NCBI GenBank assembly: GCA_035771175.1
Contig: CM069611.1
Location: forward strand, 18,484,866-18,548,865
DNA from: Paratinospora sagittata
Lineage: Eukaryota; Streptophyta; Magnoliopsida; Ranunculales; Menispermaceae
DNA length: 64,000 nucleotides
Direction of reading: 5' to 3'
Part shown: positions 45,265 to 57,617 of the stretch, piece after piece
Layout: each line of letters begins with the position of its first letter
How positions within the stretch are numbered: position 1 is the first letter of the stretch
Translations under genes and position numbers: made by a program
Notes under the pieces: generated by a model
Told to the model about the DNA's origin: nothing
Seen by the model: only the letters and a program-made list of their open reading frames with translations
The model's database searches: none

Positions 45265-46901
45265 CTACACAACATAGAATACTTTTGATTTTGGTACCCA
45301 CATTGCCTTGGGTCCATGCATGTTAGCATCAACAAGAATACATTTTTCAATCCATGCAAATTTTCTCTTCTTTGTGTTTAAGACATTGCATCTTAATATG
45401 GTATGGCCTTCTCTATTATAGTTATGGCATTTAGGTCTCTTAGTCAACAAAGTATTATAATCTTTTTGCTTTGACCCTTGTGTGTGACCTATTCGTGTTT
45501 TATCAAATGCACATTTTTGTGATTCTAGCATCATATCAAATAGTTTTTGACCATTTGTAAATTTGATCACTATGTTATTTAGGTCTTCATTTTTCTTCCT
45601 AAGCAGCTCATTTTCATTTTTATTTTCTCAATTGTTCTTTTGAGTTGTTCATTGTCTAATGATAACTCATAAAGATCCTCTTGCTGAGATTCAATCTCTT
45701 CAAGAGCTTCTTCTAGACTCTTTTTGAGTTTCACATTTTTCCTAATCTTTTTATCAAGTTTAATCTTTACATCATGCACATGAGAATCAAGAATATCAAC
45801 GTTTTCATTGAATAGTTCATATTTTACCTCGGTATTTGCCATGAGGCAAATTGTTGCTTTGTGATATGTATCTGAATCATTTTCACTTGAGCTTGTATCG
45901 TCCCACGTGGCTTTGAATAGCTTCTTATCCTTCTTGTTTGAACTATGAATTTTCTTGTACCTGTTGGGACAATCACTCCTAACATGTCCAAGTTTGTTGC
46001 AACCAAAACAAATGACTTCAGTGGGTTTAGCTACGAATTTCTTTCCTTTATGGAATTTAGAGCTTGAGCTTCCTTTTCCTTTTCCTTCTAATCAACTTGT
46101 TAAACTTCCTAGACAACATGGCTACATCCTCATCAGTACTCTCATTATCAAAGGTAGTTTCAGACTTAGCGTCTACATTTAATGTTATGGTTTTTTTCCT
46201 TTGTCCTCACTTTTGGTTTGGACTTGGTTATTTTTCAACTTCATTTCATGTACAATTAATGAACCACATAATTCATCGAAAGTGTACTTGGCTAGGTTTT
46301 TAGCTTCCTCAATAGTCGTAGCTTTAGGTTCCCATACTCTAGGTAATCCTCTAAGAAATTTCCTAACTGTTTCTTTTTTATCATAACTTCTTCCTAATGT
46401 CTTCCTTTCATTCAAGTTTTTGGTGAACCGTGCAATAGCTTCTGCTATATTCTTGGTTTCCTTCATCTTATAGGTCTCATCAGTTTCAACTAACAATTAA
46501 AGTCTAGCCCTTTTGACTTGCAAAGTTCTCTCATAGGTTACTTCGAGTCTCTCCCAAATTTTCTTGGTTGTTTCACACGCACTCACTCTATTAAACTCGT
46601 CAACTAATAAACTGCAAAACAGTATGTTCAAAGCTTGATTGTTAAGCAATTCTCTTTTTTTTTCCTCAGTTGACTACTCTTATAAGTCCTTAGGGACAGT
46701 CTTACCGTCAACTATCTTTGTAGGTGTTGAACAACCGTTCATCACAACATCCCACATTTCTAGGTCTTGTGCTCTAAGATAAAATCTAATCCTAGTTTTC
46801 CAGTGAAGGTAGTTTTTTCCTTTGAATAGAGGTGGTCTATTGGTGGAGTTTCCTTCACCATGGATTGTAATGTCTTTATGACTTTGACTTGCCATAATCA
46901 A
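45265..46901 (-). pseudogene. Copia gag with coiled-coil C-terminal part
   Basis: Start near 46899-46901 with a leading Met pair; then STNRPPLFKGKNYLHWK, typical of copia gag. Middle: RKFLRGLPRVWEPKATTIEE and YTFDELCGSLIVHEM. A knuckle with CFGCNK-type sequence lies near 45960-46010, followed by KKIRKNVKLKKSLEEALEEI, a strong coiled-coil, and a second knuckle CHNYNREGHTILRC near 45380-45420 with one Cys lost. A long gag with a coiled-coil tract fits Sirevirus-type elements. Several frameshifts. Confidence 0.75.
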
Positions 46902-46931
46902 TCAAAGATTGTAAGATCTTTTGATTGGTAA

Positions 46932-46947
46932 CCCACTCTAATACGAA
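46932..46947 (-). other. Primer-binding site of the copia element
   Basis: The minus strand reads TTCGTATTAGAGTGGG, a degenerate TGGTATCAGAGC-like site for initiator tRNA-Met, about 10 bases from the LTR edge. Confidence 0.6.
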
Positions 46948-46959
46948 TTATTGGCTCAG

Positions 46960-48639
46960 GAATGTCCAAGAAGGGGGTGAATTGGACACCAATTAAGGTT
47001 TTAACTTTTAATAAATATAGATATACAGTTGAAACAAAGTAGTAGCAGATAATGAACAGAGACAGTAAAAAATAGTTAAGAAACAGTTAACCAATAAAGT
47101 ACACACAAATTTAAAGTGGTTCGGCTCCTTCCTACCTTCACTACCTAATATCCCCGATGAGGATTTTGTTCAAACTCCACTAGCAAATCCTCTTACAGTT
47201 GAGGATTAAACTGTTACACTTTTTCTCAATTCCACGGGCTTGAGAACAATCGTTAACCACTTGAGCAACACCTGCTCAACCTCAGTGACATACATAGTCA
47301 CTAGTATAAATCAAATACAAGTTTGAGAGCTTGATTCTCTTACCAAGAATCAAAGAAATACTTACAGAGCAAATAATGAACCTCAGACCAACACTGATTC
47401 GACTATGAATGTATGATTATGCTCAGCTGAAAGTGTGAGGTATATTGCTCTTCTTTCCTTCAATGGATTTGAAAGATGTATGAAGTTGAATTAATAAATC
47501 TGAAAGGTTAGTATGTATCAGAGTATTTCCAAAGTGTTTTCGCAGTAAGGAGAACAAACTAACTTTCAAAAAGTTTGCGCAAGAGATTTTCTATCTCATT
47601 TTCTTGTATGTTGTTTCAACGGTTCAAAGTGAAATATTTATAGAGAATGCCTTTGATTTTCAAACTTTCAAAGAGTTTTGGCGCTTGATTTGAAATTCAA
47701 AATCAATGGTCAAATTGTTTCATGAAAGAGTAAGCATTCAGACTGTTCAAGAAACCTGCGAACTTTGTGCAACCATAAAAATAGAAATAATCAGACAGTA
47801 CACAGTTTGACATTCTTTTTTAGAAATTTTGACAGTGTTGCATTAGCATCCTGAAAGATAATCAGCGTCTTGGATTACATTATTCTGAAAAATAAAGTTT
47901 TTGTCAACTTGTTCAAAAAGGGAGCTAATACCACGTTAGCGTCTAGATGGGCTTATTATTCCAAAACCCAAAAACTCAGGGAGGGCGCTAATGTTACATT
48001 AGCGTCCTGATGGCAACTGCTGATTTTTTCAGGTTGGTTCGATGAGGGTGTTAATACTCAAACAGCGTCCTGGCGTGAATGATAAACATTTGAACCCATA
48101 AACCATCAGCGCCCCAATGGTTTATCAACGTATTGCAGTGTTGGCTCAATATTAAGTGACTAGTCACAGCATTAGCGTCCTAAAAGACACTGAAAATAAT
48201 TTTTCTTGAAATTTGATTTTCCAAAATCATGATTAAATCAAATCAATACTTGAGTTTTTTGGATTAAATCAAACATTTGAAAATCATGCAGATGTTCCAA
48301 AGATTAAGTCAAAAAACCTTTGAAATAGTTCGATTAAATCATTTTTTTAATATCAAAAGGTTTTTGAAAACTTGTGAAAAAATATCATGACAAATTCATG
48401 AGGTGAATGATTTGCTGAATCAGATGATGGCTGACATTCTACAAGCCTAAATCATTTTAGAACATGAAATTAAATTCTTAAGTAGACATGGTCTTCATTT
48501 TGATCACAAACTTGACTTACTTTCCACCATGCTTTTGAGTGGATCATCCATGCATTATCACGTATACAATATACTTAGGATATGGTTGTAATCATCAAAA
48601 TATATTCTCATATGGGACATGAGGGTTATTGAAATAATA
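46960..48639 (-). repeat. 5' LTR of the copia element
   Basis: It matches 40384-41964. It is longer because it keeps the GCGTCCTGA-rich part at 47850-48185. The outer end reads AATAATA where the other LTR has AATAACA, so the terminal CA has mutated. Confidence 0.83.
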
Positions 48640-48918
48640 TGTAGAAGGGCTCACAACAATGCTTCATAGTATGGATTCTCAGCCACAGATCACAGGTCTT
48701 CGTTTAGGCCCAAAAGCCCCTAGTATAACTCATTTATTATTTGCAGATGACAGCCTAATGTTCTTCAAAGCTTATTCAGAGGAGTATGAAAAGATCTGTG
48801 ATATTTTGAGTTGTTATGCTAAATCCTCAGGTCAAGAGATTAACTTTGAGAAGTCTGTTATATCTTTCAGCTCTAATGTTCCACAGGATTTGCGCACCAG
48901 CTTTAGTATAAAACCAGA
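48640..48918 (+). pseudogene. LINE reverse transcriptase, FADD piece
   Basis: The reading EGLTTMLHSMDSQPQITGLR then SITHLLFADDSLMFFKAYSE carries the catalytic F-A-D-D of L1-type RT, followed by YAKSSGQEINFEKSVISFSS. The frame is open throughout. It stops at KPE where element F is inserted and continues at 52896. Confidence 0.88.
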
Positions 48919-50196
48919 GGTTTGCACAAAAAAAAAAAAATTGCGCCCGAACCTTCAGGCGCTATTTTTCCTATTTAAGGAACCCCTCCCCCTCCTCATT
49001 TCTCACACCAAAATTACTTCTCATTGTGATTTTCCTTCTCTCTTTTACTCATTTTGAGTTTTTGTCTTCTCTTTTGAGACTCTCTTTCCGAGACTCTCAG
49101 TGCGGTGCAACGCGGTTCTGCCCGGGGAAAAGCACCAGCTTTCAAAGGAGTTTTTATCTGAAGGTGGGGAACGAAACATAGGTTTGCGTGTCTTATAACT
49201 TTTATTAAAGTTTACATTCATTTATCATTATGTCTACTATTCATTTCACTGCATTATTGCGTATAATGTTTATACTTGTCATACTTATGCCTGTATATTT
49301 GGAGTTCATGTATTACACTGTTGTTATGTCGGATTAGTGGTCAATCTGGCTCAACCAGACTCAGTCTTGTCCTCAGTAACTTTAAATAGTGAACGGGAGG
49401 CAGCGTGCTGCTCTAGACAATTGGTATTTAAATAGACCTCGTGTCTCACCTCTCAACTGGAGATTGATCTGGTTGGTCTTATTTGAAAGCTATCAGCTTA
49501 TACAAGTAATACTGAATGTCCTAACCTTTCACGTAGTGATACCGACCCTGATAAGGATCACCAGACGTTGCCAAATCCTGTCTAATTGTTAAGTAAAGGA
49601 GGACCAGTTCATTCATTGGTATCATACATAGCACCACCTAAGGACGTATGTGGTTTATGATTCATAGAATAGTTAGAAGCAATGCTCGTTATTCATTATA
49701 TTTCTATGGATAGGGACGTACAATGAGAACCCAGCTACTCCTGGGGAGGGACATCTATATGTGAACTCAGGCGATGTACAATCATCAAACCAATACGAGA
49801 CGATGTCATGCATGCATACATGTTGGATTGATTATGATGCTCGGATGTGTATTTAAGATATTTGATTATGAAGTTTGCTTTATTAATTGTTATATTAACA
49901 AACTATTTTACCTACTGAGCGTGTAGCTCACCCCGTTGTTATCCAATTTTTCACAGGAGATTAGAGTAGACTGGGTGCAGGTTTTTGGGCCCACATTTTG
50001 TACCCTTTGTATTATTTATTAGGGATTTTGGGAGAATATTCCCTTAACTATTTCATGTACAAATATATTATGAAATTAATGAAATCAGACTTGTACTTAA
50101 TTATGTTTCTGCGCACTCTGCTATTGTTATGATGTCAATTCATGCCTCTTCCGTGAGTGTCCCGCCAGTTTAGGCGCGTCCGGGCGGGGTGTGACA
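48919..50196 (+). repeat. 5' LTR of element F
   Basis: It shares TATTTAAGGAAC-type promoter sequence (48973-48985), GTGGGGAACGAAACATAGGTTT near 49162 (compare H and G, minus strand) and the end CCGGGCGGGGTGTGACA. Compared with G, the start TGTAATACCC is lost. Confidence 0.85.
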
Positions 50197-50201
50197 TTTA
50201 A

Positions 50202-50213
50202 TGGTATCAGAGC
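50202..50213 (+). other. Primer-binding site of element F
   Basis: TGGTATCAGAGC, a perfect initiator tRNA-Met site, five bases after the LTR end. The leader to the ORF (50214-50593) is AT-rich with no ORF. Confidence 0.92.
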
Positions 50214-50593
50214 GCAAGGCCACGGCCCGTCCAAGTCCACCAAATTAGGGGAAGAAAATTTGTATTAGATATATATATCTTTAGAACTATATATATATAT
50301 ATATGAATTATATATAGTTTAGATTTATATTAAATATATATCTAGAAAACTATATAGTTTTTATATAGTTTAGATTCATATATATATATAGTTATGATTA
50401 AATATATATCTATATATCTATGTATATATGAGATATATATATCATATTGCTAATGGAAAATTTGGATTAAATGATGGCATAAACATCAAGAGAAAAATAG
50501 AAAATATTGTCCAAATGGACAAGGCATAAATCTTAAAAATGTTAGGAATATATTTTGTGTCTTTCACAAGTTTATTTTCCTTTCAGCAAGATA

Positions 50594-51853
50594 ATGGCCT
50601 CAAGTGAAGGAACGACTTCCAGTAGTCAGGAACCAATTCCTACCAGATTCAAGGAATTGTTCGAAAGGGAGGTTATGACTATGAGGAGTATCAACAATAG
50701 AGATCTCCGCCTCCGTCCGATCCTTCACGAAAAGCTCGCAACACTTGGGTGGTTGAACATAACAAAAGTTGGGGGTTACGTCTCTTACAACTTGGTGAAA
50801 TCTTTCTACGAAGCCCTGAATTGCGTAGGACTTCAAGAAGATGGGATCAGCCCTGTTTTGGAGACAACGGTCAGGGGAACAAAGATCCCGATTGAAGATA
50901 GAATCATTGATCCACACGAACCCCAGATAGTTGCAAAGATCGCTGAGTCCAAAGAACAGTTGTTCAATTCCCTCGCCAAAAAGTCGTGCACCCAATTGAC
51001 GTACGCCCACCTCCCAAACAATCTCCTTAAACCACCTCCTGCCGGCCTTGGAAAGATCGTATTCGGCAACATCTTGCAGGAAAAGGTGACTAGAGGTGTT
51101 ATGTCAAGGGCTCAACTTCTTGTGTTATACTGCGTAGAGAAGAAAATTTAGGTTTCTTTACCTCACATCATCATCCAACAAATATTGCGAGTGATTCAAA
51201 ACCCTTTAAGAAAGGAACTCCTCGGCTACGGAGTCTTGATCATGAGGATGCTATACGAGGCAAATGTCAACACTTTTGATGAGTCTTCGAAGCAGATCAC
51301 TGAGGCGGTTACAACATCCTCTATCTTCAAGACGTTTGTCACAAGTGGAGGGGTGACTGACGAGGAAGTATTCGGCGTGACTTTAGGAGGAAATGGCGAA
51401 AGAATTAGAGACAAAAATGGACGTTGTCAACAAAAAAGTCGGTGCAAGATTCCTGTTAGGGAGGTACCGTATCGGCCAGTTCCACAAGTTCCTATGAACC
51501 AACAACAACAGAATTGTGCAGCACCAAATTTTGGAAGACAGGACATGCCAATGAGCCCATTGTTTCAAGACTTTTCAACCCAAGCATATCCAAATGTCCA
51601 AGGGGTTCCAATTAGGGAGTCCCCGTACAATCAAAACAACTACCCCACACCTATGAGTCAACCGTACGACCAATACTTTCTATAAATGAATACGGCCTAC
51701 CCTCCACCTATGGGACAGTCGACCCATCAACCATCGATGAGGCAATCGACTAACTCATTCGAGCAGTTAAATGTCATTATAACTAGTATTGCTCGGATGG
51801 AGGAGACTCAAAATGCTTTGTTAACACGTATGCAAAACGTCGAAGAACAATGA
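50594..51853 (+). pseudogene. Gag-like ORF of element F (function not established)
   Basis: Start ATG 50594 (MASSEGTTSSSQEP), matched by the start of the copy in G. About 420 codons in one frame with only two stops (TAG 51149-51151; TAA 51683-51685). The N-terminal half has LHEKLATLGWLNITKV, VSYNLVKSFYEALN and DPHEPQIVAKIAES, faintly like plant transposon/PMD-type gag domains. The C-terminal half is rich in Q/N/P with PMSPLFQDFSTQ and repeated (P)PPMGQ-like boxes, ending NVEEQ before TGA. No zinc knuckle seen. Compared with G it lacks a block around KISINVETISRLIE. Confidence 0.65.
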
Positions 51854-52265
51854 GAAAATTCTCAACCTTCTTTTAGTAGTCTTTTTGTACCTAGCAGGAG
51901 GTCTAAAAGGAGCGGTAGTAGGCGGGAAAATCAGGAATGATCACTGGCATTGTAAAATTTATTTTATATATGAATGGAAATGTTTTGTTTAAGACTATCT
52001 TTGGTGGGCCGACTTACAACCATTCTTTCTTTTGTATCACTAACTTTGGAGTGGTATGGGAAACAACAAAATTGGAGGATACTAAATAAAATGTAGAAGT
52101 AAGAAAACCCATGACCTTGTATCAAAAGAAACATTTGGAGAAAGTTGCATTACTAACATTATCACTAAGTTTACACGATATGGGACGAGTAAACTTGGAC
52201 AATACTATTAGTAAACTACTATTCAGCCGATGTTTTATAGAGACTGTGTTCATACAACTTAACTT

Positions 52266-52895
52266 TCATACGTATGTGGTTTATGATTCATAGAATAGCT
52301 AGAAGCAATGCTCGTTATTCATTATATTTCTCTGGAGAGGGACGTACAATGAGAACATGACTACTCCTGGGGAGGAAAATCTGTACGTGAATCCAGAGCA
52401 TCATTCCTGAGGAGGGACGTACAATGAGAACCCGACTACTCCTGGGGAGGGACATCTGTACGTGAACTCAGGAGATGTACAATCATTAAACCAATACGAG
52501 ACGGTGTCATGCATACATACATGTTGGATTGATTATGATGCTCTGATGTGTATTTAAGATATTTGATTATGAAGTTTGCTTTATTAATTGTTATATTCAC
52601 GAACTATTTTACCCACTAAGAGTGTAGCTCACCCCATTGTTATCCAATTTTTCATAGGAGATTAGGGTGGACTGGGTGCAGGTTTTTGGGCCCACATTTT
52701 ATACCCTTTGTTTTATTCATTGGGGATTTTGGGAGAATGTTCTCTTAACTATTTCGTGTACAAATATATTATGAAATTAATGAAATCATACTTGTACTTA
52801 ATCGTGTTTCCGCGCACTCAGTTATCGTTATAATGCATTCGCGCCCCGTCCGTGAGTGTCCCGCCGGTTTAGGCGCGTCCGGGCGGGGTTTGACA
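52266..52895 (+). repeat. 3' LTR of element F, first half missing
   Basis: It matches from about 49650 of the 5' LTR onward (GTATGTGGTTTATGATTCATA) and ends GGGCGGGGTTTGACA. It has an extra copy of the unit GGGACGTACAATGAGAAC...CTACTCCTGGGGAGG (52339-52470). The interval 51854-52265 is non-coding internal sequence shared with G. Confidence 0.83.
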
Positions 52896-52986
52896 TGTAG
52901 TCAGGTGTTAAATGTGCCAGTTGTTGAATGCCACACCAAATATCTTGGGATTCCTTCAATGGTGGCTAGGAATAAGATGATACTTT
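52896..52986 (+). pseudogene. LINE RT, short piece
   Basis: The reading SQVLNVPVVECHTKYLGIPS then MVARNKMILL matches the L1 segment just after the FADD domain. It is bounded by element F and solo LTR I. Confidence 0.8.
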
Positions 52987-55460
52987 TGTCACGACACCCC
53001 TGAAGTAGGTTAACGTCATGACCGGCATAGTGTACTACTATACACTGTACATACCCTGTATACAATATATAATACACTGTCAGCCTCAACAGATTTACAT
53101 AAATCTAAAAAATAAAATTGACAGCATGTCCCCATAAAATAGACTTCTCACAACCTAATATACCACAAATCAAATCGTATATATATATACTCATCCACAA
53201 TATCCATTCATTCATGTCATTCATTCCACAATAAATAATCCGTCGAATATCACAAGCATTTCATAACCCAAAATGTTCAAATACTATTCATTTCTCAAGC
53301 CATTTCATCCACCATGATCATATGATTAAATATATCATCATTAAACATTTCATAATCCAAATACCAAAACCCATATTCCCATTCAACCCAACTATGTGAT
53401 AGTATATACATAATAATGTGATAATTATACTTATCAAAATAAAGAAAAGTAACCCATATCCTCTAATGCATTCATACATATACAAGACGAATGCAATCAC
53501 GTGATTATCACTCACGAATTTTTCCTTTTCCCTTCAACTCGGTACCTGAAATATTAGAGGAAATGGAGCGAGCAAACAACAGCTCAGTAAATATATTTTT
53601 TGATATGACAATTATATGCATTTAGGGAAACATGGCATTCAAAATCATTTAAAACATTTATAAATACATATGCATCATTCAACAAATAATTCATACATGT
53701 CACAATATACATTTCATGAATTTCAAATAAACAATGCAAGGTTTTTCATCAAAAACCACCATCTCCCTCCTTCAAGATAATAGAGCGGGTCTAACCCTTG
53801 TATTGTCGTTAAGGTAGCTATAGCCTCCCATTACCCAATTCACAGTCATTTCAAGGATCTCAAATCTTTGTTAGGACAGGCCTACTAACAATAAGGTTAC
53901 ACATAACACTCATTCGGGTTTAATTCCTAACTAAATGACACCAACTTGCCTTCGCAAGTCTCACATGCTCCAATGCCAAAAAAAATTATTTATGAATGCA
54001 AATTAAAACACAATGCAACAATGTATACATAGCATATTTACCTTCAAACATTTCATATATATATATATAATGTCATACAAGAACTAAATCAAGAAAATAT
54101 ACTCACAGTGGTTAATCGATGGTTCTAAAAAAATGCACACTCTACTATACAGTATTTTGCTCAATTTCAAGATGTCCAGCACAATTGGATCATCACCCAA
54201 TTCAATACACACCCAAAATGTCCAGCATCAATGTTTCTCAAGTTCAATCACCAACCAACTATATCACATTTTAAGCACTGCAAACATGAAATTCATACCA
54301 TAATTAAGCATTATAATCAACTAGACATCATTCAATCTCACTTAAACACCGTTTCTACGATCAATCTAGATGTTTCCGTAAGAAGAAACAACGAAAATAG
54401 ATTTCCAAAGCATATTTCCTCTAGTTCTTAATTTTGATTTTCTACTGGAAACATATATCAATTTTATTAAAAACATAGAACATTCCTAAAACTATTCTGT
54501 CCACATCGACACGTGTAAAATCAGTCATACTATCATTCTACCACCTTCAACAAGTATTTCACTGAGGTTTTACAAGTTTGCGAAGGTATCCAAAGTCAAT
54601 TTTACTCACCATAATCATATATTTAGTTACTAAAAATATCAAATCATATCCAAAAATCACAATCTTGGTATCGAAACGTCCGAAATTCAGTTCTTTACAA
54701 TTTTATGGTCTCAAACCGGAGTTTCATCAGGTTTTACTAGGGTTCCAAAGGTCTCTAATACCAAATCTAAGAGTTTCAAGTATTAAATCAACTTCTAACA
54801 GCTATAAAAGTTTCAAACTAACAAATAAATTCAATCTAACCATATATTTAAGGTTCCTACAGCCTAGGAAGTGTTTTTCAACCTTCCTAGCTAATTTTCT
54901 TCAAGTTGGGTCGAAACCCCAATTTTTAGAAACACTGTAAAACAACTCCTATAGTAAAAATTTCTCTGAAAGAAACGTTACATCTAGCTTAAATATTGAT
55001 TTCACGAAGAAATAGAGTGAAACTTACTTACCGAAGGTCCCGATTTGGCGTAAATCCAGCGTTCTCCCTTTTTTTCCCCTCTTTTCTTCTCCGTTCTTCT
55101 TTCTCTGATTATTTCTTCTTCTCTTTTTTTTTTTTTTTTTTTTTTTTTGCAACGTTGGAGAGTTGGAGAGTGAGAGATAAAAAGGGAAAGATTAAAAGTG
55201 AGATAAATGTTAAAATGATGATCCCATACTCCCCTTGCAACTTCATAAAACAACTCCCCATGCTTAATTTAAATATATTTATACATATACATAGCCAACT
55301 TAACACTTACTATTTGGGTTTTAATAATTTAATTGTACTTTATGAACACACAAACACATACACGTGCATACTCGTAGCCTTACGTATTATATGCATATTA
55401 TACATCTCAGTATACGTATAAGTCAATGTAGATATTTGATTAAAGCTACGGGGTGTTACA
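52987..55460 (-). mobile_element. Element I: solo LTR (2.5 kb, gypsy type)
   Basis: It runs TGTCACGACACCCC to GGGGTGTTACA. The 5-bp flanks ACTTT and TCTTT differ at one base. Removing it joins LINE MILL to the following RT C-terminal piece. Minus orientation is inferred from the TGTAACACCCC start on that strand. It has no coding region; a T/C-rich tract with about 26 Ts lies at 55123-55148. Confidence 0.78.
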
Positions 55461-55870
55461 TCTTTTTAGCCAATTGTGGCGAGAATATGGAAAAAACTGG
55501 ACGGGTAGCAGAAAGGTAGGTTTTCTTGGTGGGTGGTAAGGAGGTGCTTTTAAAGGCAATTGTGCAAGCTATTCCCACATATATGGTGTGGATGTTTTAA
55601 GTTACCTATGGCATCAAATAGAAAATCTCATTACAAAGTTTTAGTGGGGAAGAAAGGGAGAAAAAAGGAAAATATATTGGAAGAGATGAACTACCTTGTG
55701 TTCCTCAAAACAAAGTGGGGGGTTTGGGTTTTAGAGATATAGGGGCTTTCAACTAGGCTTTAGTGGCAAAACAAGGGTGGCGACTCCTCACATTGCAAGA
55801 TTTTTTTATAGAAAGAGTTTTAAGGGCAAAGTATTTTCCTAACGCCTCCTTCCTATAAAAAAAATGTGGG
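55461..55870 (+). pseudogene. LINE RT C-terminal piece
   Basis: Readings in shifting frames give GKEVLLKAIVQAIPTYMVW-type sequence, SGGFGFRDIGAFN and ALVAKQGWRLLTLQ then VLRAKYFPNASF, the conserved region after the RT domain in plant L1s. The unidentified insert J follows. Confidence 0.78.
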
Positions 55871-56325
55871 TTCATGTGATTTTTTGAATAAATCAATAAA
55901 AATACTTACAAGCGCACAAGGTGAGTTGTAGCACTAGACAAGGTCGATCCACAAGGATTAAGCAAGTCACTTAAAGATTTTAAAAAATAAATTAAAATAT
56001 TATATATTAAATAAGTAAAAAAAATAATGGTTGTTTCTAACATTCTAGTTCTTTGAATGCAATAAATAAATAAAAAGAATAAACTAGAACTAAATTTAAA
56101 TTAACTTGAAAGAAAATAAAGAAAAGAAAGCAGTAAATATAAAGTAATAAAGGAAGAAATAGATAAAGAAACAATAGATACAGAAACAAAAGAACTTCAT
56201 AAAAAAAAAATAAAGAAAAACTTACAGAACTTCAAATTCGTGGGCAATGTCACCTTAACCAAGACTTGAATGAGCAACTAAAAATAAATCTAACCTAAAA
56301 AACCAAAAATGAAAATAAGAGTAGG
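55871..56325. other. Insert J: about 455-bp AT-rich insertion of unknown type
   Basis: It separates two adjoining LINE protein blocks. It contains AAGCGCACAAGGTGAGTTGT and AAGGTCGATCCACAAGG, then a long A-rich stretch. I saw no terminal repeats or TSD; edges are approximate. It could be a fragment of another element's LTR or leader. Confidence 0.45.
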
Positions 56326-56800
56326 GATGAGATGAGATGGCCCCTTGGGTGCCCCCTTTATATAGTCGATCTGTTTCCAAAACAACAATACTGTCTCAAT
56401 CAGGATCTTGTCAGCTCGCTAAAGGATGAGGACAGGCAATGGAATTTAGCCTTGATAAAGGATATGTTCCAGCAAGAAGATGTCAATGTCATCTTATCCA
56501 TTCCCCTTGGAACCCGAAACACTGAAGATACTATATGTTGGCACTATGAACGATCAGGGAACTATACAGTTAAGAGCGAATATTGGTTGGCTCGATAAAG
56601 GTCATCTCTTGGCTTTACATCTATGATCTAACCCACTGCCCCTAGCAAATTGGTGGAAGAAGTTTTGGAATCTAAGGCTCCCATCCAAAGTTTTGGAATC
56701 AAGGCCTTCCTTCGGGTGACAATCTGGCTAAACATTACATGAACGACTTGGGGAATTGTTGTGTCTATTCCAGAGATTAAGATTCAATAGCCCACAGTAA
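56326..56800 (+). pseudogene. LINE ORF2, zf-RVT-type region
   Basis: DEDRQWNLALIKDMFQQEDV, VILSIPLGTRNTEDTICW and HYERSGNYTVKSEYWLA are the typical region before the zinc-binding domain of plant L1 ORF2. In shifted frames WWKKFWNLRLPSK and GDNLAKHYMN follow. The C-terminal boundary with element G is uncertain. Confidence 0.8.
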
Positions 56801-57617
56801 GGGGATGTAGCCTCTTAAATTCGTGATCTAGTCGGTTTGGTTCTCCGATCCAGATCAAGCAGGTGCTTGTACAATGATCACTTAGTGGGCCGCAGTCTCA
56901 CGGACAGCCGTTTGCACTGTCACTTTCATCACCTCAATAAATCAGGCGAAAAAAGTGTTCCATGTGTTTATACAATAAGTATAAGATTTTGAAAGTATTT
57001 CGAATGTTTTGATTCTGGTTTTGTGAACATATATACATTTTTGCTAAATCCATGCGAGTCATAGAGATTCTAAGATTAGCCTTGGTAAATATCCTGGCCT
57101 AACGTTCTATTGCATTCTTATGTGTTCAAACTCTATCCCTTAGTCTTTTCGACTATTATCCAAATTTGTGTGTCCGATACCACATGAATTTGGTAATAAG
57201 GGGTTCAACCAAGTTAAGTTGTATGAACACAGACTCTACAAAACATCGATTGGAAATGAGTTCACTAATAGTATCGTCCAAGTTTACTCGTCCCATACCG
57301 TGTAAACTTAGTGATAATGTTAGTAATTCAACTTTTCCCAGATGTTTTTCCACACAATGTCGTGGGTTTTCTTACTTCCACATTTTATTTGGTATCTTCC
57401 AATTTTGTTGTGTCCCATACCACTCCAAAGTTAGTGATAAAAAAGAAAGAATGGTTGTAAGTTGGCCCACCAAACATAGTCTCAAACAAAACATTTCATT
57501 CATAATAATAAAAAAAATGTTACAATGCTAGTGATTTTTCTAATTTCTCTGCCTACTATTCCGCCTAGATCTCTTGCAAGTTGCGGAGTGACTACTAGAA
57601 GAATGTTAAAGGGCGTT

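Larger units (their letters stand above)
40384..48639 (-). mobile_element. Ty1/copia retrotransposon, Sirevirus-like
   Basis: It is flanked by TGTAG (40379-40383 and 48640-48644); removing it restores the LINE RT frame. Minus-strand order: 5' LTR about 46960-48639, primer site about 46932-46947, gag, protease, integrase, RT, RNase H, polypurine tract (41965-41978), 3' LTR 40384-41964. The LTR edge is not certain by a few bases because the outer end lacks the usual CA. Protease and pre-integrase motifs resemble SIRE/TNT-type elements; lineage is inferred. It is inactivated by stops. Confidence 0.85.
48919..52895 (+). mobile_element. Element F: non-autonomous gag-only LTR element (TR-GAG-like)
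   Basis: It holds a 5' LTR (48919-50196), tRNA-iMet primer site (50202-50213), one broken ORF (50594-51853) and a truncated 3' LTR (52266-52895). No protease, RT or integrase sequence is present. The first about 13 LTR bases and any clear TSD are missing at the left junction. It interrupts LINE RT. Element G is a second copy of the same family. The LTR end GGCGGGGTGTGACA and the primer site point to a Ty3/gypsy helper. Confidence 0.8.

Noticed and set aside
54996..55421. 141-aa ORF with poly-Phe/Ser stretch
   Set aside because: It is driven by a T/C-rich tract inside solo LTR I; no conserved motif.
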